Assembly: GCA_902729415.1 (NCBI GenBank)
Contig: CACVCF010000046.1
Span: forward strand, 7,501 to 71,500
Reading direction: 5' to 3'
Source: Terasakiella magnetica
Lineage (GTDB): Bacteria > Pseudomonadota > Alphaproteobacteria > Rhodospirillales > Magnetospirillaceae
DNA length: 64,000 nucleotides
The notes beneath the pieces were generated by a model. The model did no database searches and was not told where the DNA came from. It was given only the letters and a program-made list of their open reading frames with translations. Each line of letters starts with the position of its first letter. Within the stretch, counting starts at the first letter, position 1. Of this stretch, positions 34,845 through 45,319 are shown piece by piece. The position numbers and the translations under genes were made by a program.

Positions 34845-34882
34845 TGATTTCAGCGGGGTTGCGAGGAGAGGAGAGAACTTAA

Positions 34883-35122
34883 ATGTCCCTGAAGATTACT
34901 GACGATTGCACCAGCTGTGACGCTTGCGTCTCCGTGTGCCCGAATAATGCCATTTCCGCCGGTGACGTGATCTATGTGATCAATCCGGGTTCCTGCACCG
35001 AGTGCGTCGGCGCTGAAGACAGCCCGCAGTGCCAGATGGTCTGCCCGGCGGACTGCATCGTCGTCGGCGACGTCGAGAGCAAGGACGTGCTCATGGCGCG
35101 CTATCACTCGCTGCACGGCTGA
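34883..35122 (+). CDS. fdx: 2[4Fe-4S] ferredoxin, Allochromatium type
   Basis: A 79-residue electron carrier. The first cluster motif is C9-x2-C12-x2-C15-x3-C19-P. The second is C38-x2-C41-x8-C50-x3-C54-P, with the insert between its second and third cysteine that marks the Allochromatium-type low-potential ferredoxins used by benzoyl-CoA reductase. KorAB would reduce it and Bcr would oxidise it. GAGGAGAG precedes the ATG. It closes the benzoyl-CoA operon and is followed by a strong terminator. Confidence 0.95.
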   Translation: MSLKITDDCTSCDACVSVCPNNAISAGDVIYVINPGSCTECVGAEDSPQCQMVCPADCIVVGDVESKDVLMARYHSLHG

Positions 35123-35154
35123 GCCTAAAGCTCCAAGCCGCGGCTTGAGATATG

Positions 35155-35195
35155 AACCCCCCGCCGGATCGCTCCGGCGGGGGGTTTTCTTTTTA
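35155..35195 (+). terminator. Strong intrinsic terminator of the benzoyl-CoA operon
   Basis: A perfect 12-bp stem CCCCCCGCCGGA / TCCGGCGGGGGG with a TCGC loop is followed by TTTTCTTTTT. It lies 35 bp after the fdx stop. Confidence 0.9.
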
Positions 35196-35218
35196 TGGCC
35201 TCGCCCAGACACGCCAAA

Positions 35219-35255
35219 ATAAAAAAAGCCCCGGCCTCAAGGAGACCGGGGCTTT
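35219..35255 (-). terminator. Intrinsic terminator of eno
   Basis: On the minus strand, AGCCCCGGTCTC and GAGGCCGGGGCT pair with one mismatch, followed by seven T residues. It is 15 bp beyond the eno stop and faces the benzoyl-CoA operon terminator. Confidence 0.88.
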
Positions 35256-35269
35256 CGGGACCGAATCCG

Positions 35270-36571
<1,302 letters not shown>

Positions 36572-37420
36572 TTAATCAAGACTGATGGGATAGCACTTGG
36601 CGGTGGCATCCAGCTTCATCAGCACATCGATGAGAGCGGGCATGTCGGCCAGCCGGATCATGTTGGGGCCATCGGACGGCGCATGGTCGGGATCGGGATG
36701 GGTCTCCACGAATACCCCCGCCACACCGATGGAGACGGCGGCACGGGCCAGAACCGGGGCAAAGCGGCGGTCGCCGCCGGAGGAATTGCCCTGCCCGCCT
36801 GGCGCCTGCACGGCGTGGGTGGCGTCCATGATCACCGGCCAGCCTGTCTGGGCCATGATGGGCAAGGCGCGCATGTCGGTGACCAGATTGTTATAGCCGA
36901 ACGAGGCGCCGCGCTCGGTCAGCAGAATGCGGGAATTGCCGGTGCTCTCGATCTTGGCCGCCACATTGGCCATATCCCAAGGCGCCAGGAACTGGCCCTT
37001 CTTGACGTTGATCACCGCACCCGAGCGGCCTGCGGCCACCAGCAGATCGGTCTGGCGGCACAAAAAGGCGGGGATCTGGAGCACATCCACCACCTTGGCG
37101 GTGACGGCACATTGCTCCTCGGTATGGACGTCGCTGAGAACCGGCAGCTTCAAGGTGTCGCGGATCTCGGCGAAGATGGGGATCGCCTTGTCGAGGCCGA
37201 TACCGCGCTTGCCCGCTAGGCTGGTGCGGTTGGCCTTGTCGAAGGAAGACTTATAGATCAGCTTGATCCCAGCCGCATCGGCCATTTCCTTCAGCGCCGA
37301 AGCGCATTCCAGGGCATGGGCGCGGCTTTCCATCTGGCACGGCCCGGCGATCAGCACCAGAGGCAGATCGTTGCCGAGAACCACATCGTCCGTGACCGCA
37401 ACATGGTGACGAGTGGTCAT
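36572..37420 (-). CDS. kdsA: 3-deoxy-8-phosphooctulonate synthase (KDO-8-P synthase)
   Basis: It condenses phosphoenolpyruvate with arabinose-5-phosphate to make KDO-8-phosphate for lipid A-core. The 282-residue barrel enzyme has the family motifs IAGPCQMESRAHALE, YKSSFDKANRTS, LSDVHTEEQ, DLLVAAGRSGAVINVKKGQF and a C-terminal ETHPDPDHAPSDGPNM. The metal-type cysteine position reads GPCQ. It lies between pyrG (10 bp) and eno (24 bp), and enolase provides its phosphoenolpyruvate substrate. Confidence 0.97.
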   Translation of the reverse strand: MTTRHHVAVTDDVVLGNDLPLVLIAGPCQMESRAHALECASALKEMADAAGIKLIYKSSFDKANRTSLAGKRGIGLDKAIPIFAEIRDTLKLPVLSDVHTEEQCAVTAKVVDVLQIPAFLCRQTDLLVAAGRSGAVINVKKGQFLAPWDMANVAAKIESTGNSRILLTERGASFGYNNLVTDMRALPIMAQTGWPVIMDATHAVQAPGGQGNSSGGDRRFAPVLARAAVSIGVAGVFVETHPDPDHAPSDGPNMIRLADMPALIDVLMKLDATAKCYPISLD

Positions 37421-37430
37421 GGCAATCTCC

Positions 37431-39131
<1,701 letters not shown>

Positions 39132-39165
39132 TTAAATCGTCTGGTCCCCGCGGACCGAAAACCCC

Positions 39166-39504
39166 TTAGCGCGAAATCGGCGCGCTGGGTTCCGCAGGCG
39201 TCACCGGCTCGGCCGGGGCCGCTATCGGAGCGGCTTCGGTGGCGGCCTTGTCGAAGACCGATCCGCCGCTGTTGCGGGAATTGGCCAGCAGCGCCAGAAC
39301 CAAGCTGGTGAGAAAGAACGTCCCCGCCAGGATGGCCGTGGTCCGGGTCAGCAGATTGCCTGCCGTCCGGCTGCTCATCAGCCCGCCGCCACTGCCGCCA
39401 CCAATACCGAGTGCCCCGCCCTCGCTCCGCTGCAGCAGGATTACTCCCACCAGCGAAACGGCGAGCATCAGATGAATGACGAGAATGATGGGAAAGACGT
39501 CCAT
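39166..39504 (-). CDS. secG: Protein-export membrane protein SecG
   Basis: A small SecYEG translocon subunit of 112 residues. It has two transmembrane helices (about 4-25 and 55-75) flanking a Gly-rich loop containing LQRSEGGALGIGGGSGGG and a FLTRTT-like segment LLTRTTAILAG. A Pro/Ala-rich cytoplasmic or periplasmic tail follows. It lies in the usual alphaproteobacterial position between tpiA and pyrG. Confidence 0.95.
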   Translation of the reverse strand: MDVFPIILVIHLMLAVSLVGVILLQRSEGGALGIGGGSGGGLMSSRTAGNLLTRTTAILAGTFFLTSLVLALLANSRNSGGSVFDKAATEAAPIAAPAEPVTPAEPSAPISR

Positions 39505-39687
39505 TTGGCGGTCACCGAAAAATTGCCGCCCGAAAGCCGGTCCCTTTCGGAACCGTCCCCGAGCGCGGTAAAGACTGTTGGAGGGTTTTTAGACCCGGTG
39601 ACGGTGGAAGGCTAGTACAAAGTTCCGTCCACCGCCCCTTATCCCCAGAATTACCGGCGAGCCCCCGATGAGGCTCGCCTTACTGCC

Positions 39688-39727
39688 CCTCATACGCCGG
39701 GCGCATCCCTCCGGGATGCTGGGCTCC
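39688..39727 (+). repeat. Copy (c) of the hairpin-bearing intergenic repeat
   Basis: CCTCATACGCCGGGCG (39688-39703) is followed by the hairpin GCATCCC-TCC-GGGATGC (39703-39719) and TGGGCTCC. This is the same block order as copies (b) and (e), with a different hairpin sequence. Confidence 0.55.
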
Positions 39728-39807
39728 CGCGCCATCAGGCGCGCCGGCCACTCGCGCGTAGGCGCGAATTTCATATGTTTGTCGGCGAAGCCGACCGGCC
39801 GCAACTC

Positions 39808-39835
39808 CGAGCCGATGACGATCGTCATCGGCTCG
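39808..39835. repeat. 28-bp perfect palindrome
   Basis: The half CGAGCCGATGACGA (39808-39821) is followed directly by its exact reverse complement, with no spacer. It lies 13 bp past the tpiA stop. With no T-run and no loop it is not a normal terminator. A protein-binding site or cruciform-prone repeat end is possible. Confidence 0.6.
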
Positions 39836-39847
39836 TCGGCATCACCC

Positions 39848-40606
39848 TCAGGCGCTCTGGGCGATGGCCCAGAAATCCGCCACCTTGAGGGCGGCGCCGC
39901 CGATCAGACCGCCATCCACGTCGGGCAGGGCCAGCAGCTCTCGGGCATTGTCCGGCTTCATGGAGCCACCGTAGAGAATGCGGAGCCGGGCGGCGGGACC
40001 GGCACCCAGAATGGCGGCCAGTTCGGCCCGGATGGCGGCGTGGACCTCCTGCGCCTGGGCGGGAGTGGCGACGCGGCCGGTGCCGATGGCCCAGACCGGC
40101 TCATAGGCGATGACGGTATTTTCCGGGGTGGCGGCGTCGGGCAGCGAGCCGCGCAATTGTCTGCGGTTGACCTCAAGGGTCTGACCGGCATCGCGCTGGG
40201 CCAGGGTCTCGCCGATACAGACAATGGCCACCAGACCGGCGGCCTGGGCGGCGGTAGCCTTGGCCTTGACCACCGCGTCGGTCTCGGCATGATCGGTGCG
40301 GCGCTCGGAATGGCCGACGATGGCATAGCCGCAGCCCAGATCGGCCAGAGCGGCGGCAGAGGTATCGCCAGTATGGGCGCCGCTGGTCTTGGCGTGGCAA
40401 TCCTGGCCGCCGACCGCCAGCTTGGAGCCCGCCACCGCGTCGGCCACCAGGGCCACCAGGGTGGTGGGGGGACAAACCAACATATCGCAGGCGGGCGCGG
40501 GACCGGCGGCCAGCACCTCGGCCACGCCCTTGGCCAGGGCCAGACCGTCGGCCTTAAGGCCGTTCATCTTCCAATTACCGGCGATCAGCTTGCGTCGAGT
40601 GGTCAT
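39848..40606 (-). CDS. tpiA: Triosephosphate isomerase
   Basis: It interconverts dihydroxyacetone phosphate and glyceraldehyde-3-phosphate. The 252-residue barrel contains AGNWKMNG with the active lysine, the electrophilic histidine in IVGHSERR, and the catalytic glutamate in [11 protein letters not shown]. The phosphate loop [11 protein letters not shown] and the C-terminal [11 protein letters not shown] follow. The start at 40606 follows GGAGGAG and matches the family N-terminus; a longer frame to 40648 is disregarded. Confidence 0.97.
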   Translation of the reverse strand: MTTRRKLIAGNWKMNGLKADGLALAKGVAEVLAAGPAPACDMLVCPPTTLVALVADAVAGSKLAVGGQDCHAKTSGAHTGDTSAAALADLGCGYAIVGHSERRTDHAETDAVVKAKATAAQAAGLVAIVCIGETLAQRDAGQTLEVNRRQLRGSLPDAATPENTVIAYEPVWAIGTGRVATPAQAQEVHAAIRAELAAILGAGPAARLRILYGGSMKPDNARELLALPDVDGGLIGGAALKVADFWAIAQSA

Positions 40607-40697
40607 CTTGGATGCTCCTCCATCAATCCGCCGCTCATATACCACCAAAAAAGGTGGGGCGGAACCATCCCTGGCCCCACCCCTTTTCTTCCACAGG

Positions 40698-40714
40698 CCT
40701 CAGACGCCGGAGCG
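40698..40714 (+). repeat. Copy (d) of the CCTCA-N2-CGCCGG intergenic repeat
   Basis: CCTCAGACGCCGGAGCG lies immediately downstream of the minus-strand gene ending at 40717. It differs by one base from the minus-strand copy at 6109-6125. It is followed by the short hairpin AGCCCTGGGGGCT inside the gene end. Confidence 0.5.
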
Positions 40715-40716
40715 CC

Positions 40717-41247
40717 TCAGCCCTGGGGGCTTTTGCCCAGGACCATGGAACGTTTCTTGAGCGAACAGGAGAACGACAGCATAAAGCGCAGCGCCTCCTG
40801 GGTCTCTTTCTGCGACAGCATCCGCATGGTGCCGATCAGACCACCACTGGCACTGCCGGGGATATTGCAGGAATCGATAGCGTCCTCCAGCGCCCCCTTG
40901 GCCTCGTGAGCCAGGGTGGCCAGATCCTCGGTGCCCAGGTTGTTGGCCATGTGCTCGATGAAGGCGAAGGCCCGGTCCACCATGGAATCGGTGGCCGCCG
41001 AACGCAGGGCATGGATCATGAACATGGCGTCGATCAGCGTCTGAAGCGCCCCGGTGCGGTGCAGCGTCCCCACCGCGTCGAGCAGCGACAGCAGCCCCTC
41101 CTTGACGTCGGGCTCGTTCAGCTTGTCCACCACCTCAAGCGCGTTCCCGGCAGTGCCGGTGATACGCTCGACCATGCTGTCGGACAGGGCATCGCGCACC
41201 CCTTGCACCAGGCGCCCCATTTCATCCGTCCGTGGGATCTCGTTCAT
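40717..41247 (-). CDS. DUF1641 family protein
   Basis: A 176-residue helical protein without membrane segments. The C-terminal ALRFMLSFSCSLKKR region and the repeated helices with LSLLDAVGTLHRTG resemble the DUF1641 family, whose members commonly sit beside sulfide:quinone-reductase-like flavoproteins. That is the case here, with a nine-base gap. It may tether or assist the neighbouring oxidoreductase. Its biochemical role is unknown. Confidence 0.75.
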   Translation of the reverse strand: MNEIPRTDEMGRLVQGVRDALSDSMVERITGTAGNALEVVDKLNEPDVKEGLLSLLDAVGTLHRTGALQTLIDAMFMIHALRSAATDSMVDRAFAFIEHMANNLGTEDLATLAHEAKGALEDAIDSCNIPGSASGGLIGTMRMLSQKETQEALRFMLSFSCSLKKRSMVLGKSPQG

Positions 41248-41256
41248 GACGCCTCC

Positions 41257-42396
41257 TTACAGCAGACCACGGGCCGACAGCCAGTACAGCCGGTTATAGG
41301 CAAGCTTGAACCAATGGATCATCTGGGACGGCGGGCCGGGATTGGGCGGCGTGGTGTAGTTGAACCACACATAGGTTCCCGAGCCCAAGCCGGTTTCAAC
41401 GAAGCAGAACACCTTGCCGTCGTATTCGCGGGCAAAGCGGCCCTCCTGGCACAGCGACACCAGATTGTCGATGGTGACGTCGGCCTCGAAATGGGCGGTG
41501 GAGCCCGCCTTGGAGATGGGGATATTGGTGGTGTCGCCGACCACGAACACGTCGGTCGAGTCCTCACGGTACAGGGTCTTGGTATTGGTCGGCACCCAGC
41601 CGCCCTTACCCAGCCCGGAATCCTCGATCACCTGGGCGCCCTGGTGGGGCGGAATGGTAATCAGCAGATCATAGGGCAGTTCCGACCCCTCCATGGAGGT
41701 GATGGTCTTTTTCTCCGGGTCCACCGTTTCGGTGTTGAAGAAAGTCTCGGACTGGATGCCCAGCTTCTCGAATTCGGGCTTGGCCCAATGGGCCACCGGT
41801 TCCAGCGCGTGCAGCCTCCCGATGGGATAGGTATAGGTCAGCTCGGTTTTGTCCCACAGCCCGCGGGCCTTGAGGAAATCGTGCAGCATGAACGCCACTT
41901 CCAGCGGCGCCACCGGGCATTTGTGGGGAGCGTTGACGTTAAGGACGATCTTGCCGCCCTTGAAATCATCAAGGGCGGCGCGCAACTTGCGGGCGCCGTC
42001 CAGATCATAGAACCAATGACCGCCTTCCTTCATGCCGGGGATGCTCTGCGGCATGATGCGTGAACCGGTGGCCAGAACCAGATAATCGTATTTGAAGGTA
42101 CGGCCGGCCTCGGTGCTGACCTGCTTCTTCTCCACATCGATGTGCTTGGCAGGATCGACGAAGAAGTTGACCCGCTTGTCCAGCACCTTGCGCTGGTCGC
42201 GGAACAACTCGGCTTCGCGCATGCGTCCGAACGGCACGTAAAGCAGGCCGGGTTGATACATATGCGTCTCGCTGGTGCCCAGCATGGTGATGGTGAGGGC
42301 GCCCGTACGCAACTCGGTCCCCATCTGTCGGCAGAGACCATTGGCAACAATAGTGCCGGCAAGCCCCCCGCCGACGATCAAGATCGTCTTTGACAT
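41257..42396 (-). CDS. Sulfide:quinone oxidoreductase-like FAD protein
   Basis: The 379-residue flavoprotein has the FAD dinucleotide motif VGGGLAGTIVANGL at the N-terminus, LVLATGSRIMP, and DVFVVGDTTNIPISKAG near the C-terminus, typical of the SQR / NDH-2 group. C160 in NAPHKCPVAP corresponds to one redox cysteine of SQRs, and a later cysteine (VFCFVETG) may be another. No cysteine is seen near residue 129, where SQRs usually carry the first. Classical sulfide oxidation is therefore uncertain. Its neighbours TusA-like and DsrE-like suggest persulfide chemistry. Confidence 0.82.
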   Translation of the reverse strand: MSKTILIVGGGLAGTIVANGLCRQMGTELRTGALTITMLGTSETHMYQPGLLYVPFGRMREAELFRDQRKVLDKRVNFFVDPAKHIDVEKKQVSTEAGRTFKYDYLVLATGSRIMPQSIPGMKEGGHWFYDLDGARKLRAALDDFKGGKIVLNVNAPHKCPVAPLEVAFMLHDFLKARGLWDKTELTYTYPIGRLHALEPVAHWAKPEFEKLGIQSETFFNTETVDPEKKTITSMEGSELPYDLLITIPPHQGAQVIEDSGLGKGGWVPTNTKTLYREDSTDVFVVGDTTNIPISKAGSTAHFEADVTIDNLVSLCQEGRFAREYDGKVFCFVETGLGSGTYVWFNYTTPPNPGPPSQMIHWFKLAYNRLYWLSARGLL

Positions 42397-42500
42397 GAAC
42401 TCCCTCCCTACGAGAGTGACGTATTGGTCTGGTTAATTCAGTCGGCCCTCTGACGTGGCCTTGGAAGTCAGACTTTAATCAGGAAGAATCGCGGCGAGGG

Positions 42501-42731
42501 TTATTTGGCCTTGCGCACCACCACGCTCCAGTACCCTTCGTGTTCCGAGGTCTCGACCACCTGATGACCGACCTTGGCGCACCAGGCCGGAATATCGGAA
42601 GCAGAGCCCTTATCGGACGACCAGATATCGATCTCCTCTCCGATCGAAGAAAGCTTAAGGGCGGCGATCAATTCCATCAGCGGCCCGGGACAGAATGCCC
42701 CCCGGGCATCGATCTTCTGGCGTTCAGCCAT
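42501..42731 (-). CDS. TusA family sulfur-carrier protein
   Basis: A 76-residue cytoplasmic protein with the CPGPLMEL motif of the TusA/SirA fold, where the cysteine carries a persulfide. The compact beta-alpha-beta pattern is complete. AAGAAGGA lies upstream of the chosen ATG. It is placed 30 bp after a DsrE-like gene and ahead of an SQR-like gene, which fits sulfur transfer between these partners rather than tRNA thiolation. It is not called canonical TusA. Confidence 0.87.
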   Translation of the reverse strand: MAERQKIDARGAFCPGPLMELIAALKLSSIGEEIDIWSSDKGSASDIPAWCAKVGHQVVETSEHEGYWSVVVRKAK

Positions 42732-42761
42732 AACGACATTCCTTCTTACGTGAGACGTCAA

Positions 42762-43163
42762 TCAAATGGTGATCAGCTCGCCCATTTCGGCATCGGCAAG
42801 GAACTTGGCCAGCCCCATGGGACCATCGAAAAGATCTTCGGTAAGATGAGTTTCGCATTCCCAGTGCTTGAGATCGAGCACCATGGAGCAGGCCCACATC
42901 TTCAACTCGCCCAGCATCTTGCCCTGGCCGAACAGCTCGACGGCGTCGGGGACGTTGGCGGTTTTGAACATCTCGTGGAAATGACCGCCCTGATAGCGTT
43001 CGGCGGGGATCTTGCCGCGCTCGAAGGCCAGGACGGCGTTCATGGTGACGAACACCTCGACCGGACGGTCGGAGACCGCAGCCACCGAGGCGACCATGGC
43101 GGCCAATTGAATCTTTTCGTGCTCGCCAGAGCACAGCATGAGATAGAGCGGCTTGCTGGACAT
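42762..43163 (-). CDS. DsrE/DsrF/DrsH-like family protein
   Basis: A 133-residue protein with the flavodoxin-like start YLMLCSGEHEKIQLAAMVAS and the segment VEVFVTMNAVLAF. A central MWACSMVLDL contains the cysteine that acts as persulfide acceptor in DsrE-like proteins. It heads the operon with TusA-like, SQR-like and DUF1641 genes. Sulfur trafficking is inferred from family and context. Confidence 0.85.
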   Translation of the reverse strand: MSSKPLYLMLCSGEHEKIQLAAMVASVAAVSDRPVEVFVTMNAVLAFERGKIPAERYQGGHFHEMFKTANVPDAVELFGQGKMLGELKMWACSMVLDLKHWECETHLTEDLFDGPMGLAKFLADAEMGELITI

Positions 43164-43445
43164 CGGCTTCCCTGTATCTTGTTATGATGCACGGCTTATG
43201 TGAGAACCGGCTTACCTTCGAACTTTATTATATACACAGATTCTACGGTTTCTCCGCAAGCAGATTCCTGCCGGTTTATCTGACTTCTTCGTGCTGCAAT
43301 GCCGCATAAAACATCGGTTCGCCCGATGGCACTTCCATGTTGCGGCCCCCTGCCCCCCTCCCTATTATGCGCCCTGTTGAAATCTGCCGGTTCCATACTC
43401 TGGAAGCGGCCGATCCCTTTTACTCTCGGGACTGCGTCCATCCCC
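43164..43445. promoter_or_regulatory. Divergent promoter region between the sulfur operon and ppiD
   Basis: The 282-bp gap contains no convincing gene. An A/T-rich stretch around 43225-43245 (TTTATTATATACA) is the best candidate for a -10 element on either strand. No clear operator was seen. Confidence 0.35.
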
Positions 43446-45317
43446 ATGCTCGACGTCTTTCGCAAAGCTTCAAAAGCCTGGATCGTCAAACTTCTGTTCG
43501 CTCTTCTCACCCTCAGCTTCGTAAGCTGGGGTGTCGGCGACGTGATCCGGGGAGGTGGCAACAGGGGGCCAGCCATCGAGGTTGGCAAGATCTCCATCTC
43601 GGCCGGAGAGGTGAATACCGAGTTCAAGCGGGAAGTGGAACGGCTGCAGCCGCTGTTCGGCGGCAAGCTCACGGCGGCAGAGGCCCGCAAGCTGGGTCTG
43701 ATGGACCGGACCATCGACACCATCATCAGCCGGTCGCTGCTGGACGAGGCGGGCCGTGGTCTCGGCTTGGCCGCCAATGACGAGGCCATCGTGCGCCGGA
43801 CTCAATCCAATCCGGCTTTCCGCGGCGCTACCGGCCAGTATGACCGCGACGTGTTCCGTCAGCGCCTTGCCCGCGTCGGCTATACCGAGGAATCCTATCT
43901 ACGGGCCGAACGTTCGAACACGATCCGCAACCAGATGGGGGAAACCCTGGCGGGCGGCATCGCCGCCCCGGCGGTGCTGGCCGACCCGTTACAGCGCTAC
44001 CGCGAGGAGCGCCGGGTGGCCGAGGCCATCATGATCAAGGATGAATCGGTGCCGCTGCCTGCCGCCCCCGACGCCGCAGCCCTGGAGACTTATTTCAAGG
44101 ACAATACCGGCCGCTTCATGGCGCCCGAATACCGGGCTCTGACCGTGCTGCTGCTGCGCCCTGCCGATGTGGCAGGGAATGTTGATATCGATGAAATGAT
44201 GGTCCGTGAGGCCTATCAGCAGCGCCAGGATGAATTCAACACCCCCGAACGCCGCGAAATCTCGCAGATCGTGCTCGAAGACCAGTCCGCCGCCGCCAAG
44301 GCAACCGATCTGGCCACCCAAGGCAAGGATCTGGCGGTCATCGCCAAGGAATTGAACTCTCCGGTCCTTGACCTCGGCATCGTCGAGCGCCGCGACCTGC
44401 CCGACGGCCTGTCCGATGCCGTGTTCAAACTGGCGTCGGGCAAGACCGGCCAGCCGGTCAAGACCGCTCTCGGCTGGCATGTGGTCAAGGTCAGCACCAT
44501 CCAGGCCGGGCGCACCCGCGGCTTCAACGAGGTCAAGGGCCAACTGGAACAGGATCTGCGGCGCGAGAAGGCGTTGGACGCCCTGTCCGAGCTGGCGACC
44601 AAGCTGGAAGACGCCCTGGGCGGCGGCGCCACCTTGGAAGAAGCCGGCAAGCGCTTCAATCTCAAGACCGTGAAGGTCGCAGCCCTCGACGCCCAGGGCA
44701 ACGGCCCCAATGGCAAGCCAGTTGCCGATCTCCCAAAGTCGGATCAGTTCCTCGATGTGGCATTTCACAACGAGCCCGGCACCGAGAGCCCGCTGACCGA
44801 AGTGCAGAACAACGGCTATTTCCTGCTGCGCGTGGACGGTGTGACGCCGCCCGCCCCCAAGGCGCTGGCCGACATCAAGACAGAGGTGATCGCCACCTGG
44901 CAGGCGGAAAAACGTCACGACGCCGCCAAGGCCAAGGCCGACAAGCTGGCCGAGCGCCTCAAGGCCGGAGACAGCGCCCAGGCGGTGGCCCAATCGGCGG
45001 GGGTCGTGGTGGAAACCACCAAGCCCTTCACCCGCGAAGGCAAGGAGGGCACCGCCCTGCCCGCTCCGGTGGTGGCCGAACTATTCCGGGCCGCCCAAGG
45101 CGGCGTCGCCGTGGGCACCATGCCTAATGGCGTCCTGGTCGCTCGTCTCGCCAAGATCATCCCGGTCAATCCGTCGGAGAACATGGCGGCGACCGCAGGT
45201 GCCCGGCGTCAGATCTCCCAGGCCGTCGCCACCGATATCGTCGATCAATATCTAGCCGCCCTTAACGCCTCGCTGGGCGTCAAGGTTGACCGTTCCCAGC
45301 TCGCTACCGAAGAGTAA
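43446..45317 (+). CDS. ppiD: Peptidyl-prolyl isomerase PpiD-like (SurA N-terminal/rotamase)
   Basis: A 623-residue periplasmic chaperone. An N-terminal membrane anchor (VKLLFALLTLSFVSWGVGD) follows the family start MLDVFRKASKAW. A SurA_N-like helical domain and a central parvulin-type rotamase domain (about 245-370, ending TALGWHVVKVS) come next, then a C-terminal helical region. It assists folding of exported and outer-membrane proteins near the Sec translocon. A longer frame beginning at 43299 is rejected, as the hydrophobic anchor should be N-terminal. Its end is three bases before trpE. Confidence 0.9.
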   Translation: MLDVFRKASKAWIVKLLFALLTLSFVSWGVGDVIRGGGNRGPAIEVGKISISAGEVNTEFKREVERLQPLFGGKLTAAEARKLGLMDRTIDTIISRSLLDEAGRGLGLAANDEAIVRRTQSNPAFRGATGQYDRDVFRQRLARVGYTEESYLRAERSNTIRNQMGETLAGGIAAPAVLADPLQRYREERRVAEAIMIKDESVPLPAAPDAAALETYFKDNTGRFMAPEYRALTVLLLRPADVAGNVDIDEMMVREAYQQRQDEFNTPERREISQIVLEDQSAAAKATDLATQGKDLAVIAKELNSPVLDLGIVERRDLPDGLSDAVFKLASGKTGQPVKTALGWHVVKVSTIQAGRTRGFNEVKGQLEQDLRREKALDALSELATKLEDALGGGATLEEAGKRFNLKTVKVAALDAQGNGPNGKPVADLPKSDQFLDVAFHNEPGTESPLTEVQNNGYFLLRVDGVTPPAPKALADIKTEVIATWQAEKRHDAAKAKADKLAERLKAGDSAQAVAQSAGVVVETTKPFTREGKEGTALPAPVVAELFRAAQGGVAVGTMPNGVLVARLAKIIPVNPSENMAATAGARRQISQAVATDIVDQYLAALNASLGVKVDRSQLATEE

Positions 45318-45319
45318 TC

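Larger units (their letters stand above)
39505..39847. other. Intergenic secG/tpiA region packed with hairpin-forming repeats
   Basis: No gene is visible in this 343-bp stretch. From 39661 on it contains a chain of short inverted repeats: GCATCCC/GGGATGC, GCGCCATCAGGCGC, CGCGCGTAGGCGCG and GTCGGCGAAGCCGAC. It ends with a 28-bp perfect palindrome at 39808-39835. It also contains copy (c) of the dispersed intergenic repeat. The remainder (39505-39660) shows nothing recognisable. Confidence 0.6.

Noticed and set aside
39505..39660. tRNA gene next to secG, as often found in alphaproteobacteria
   Set aside because: No acceptor stem, T-loop GTTCRA motif or CCA-adjacent pairing could be found on either strand.
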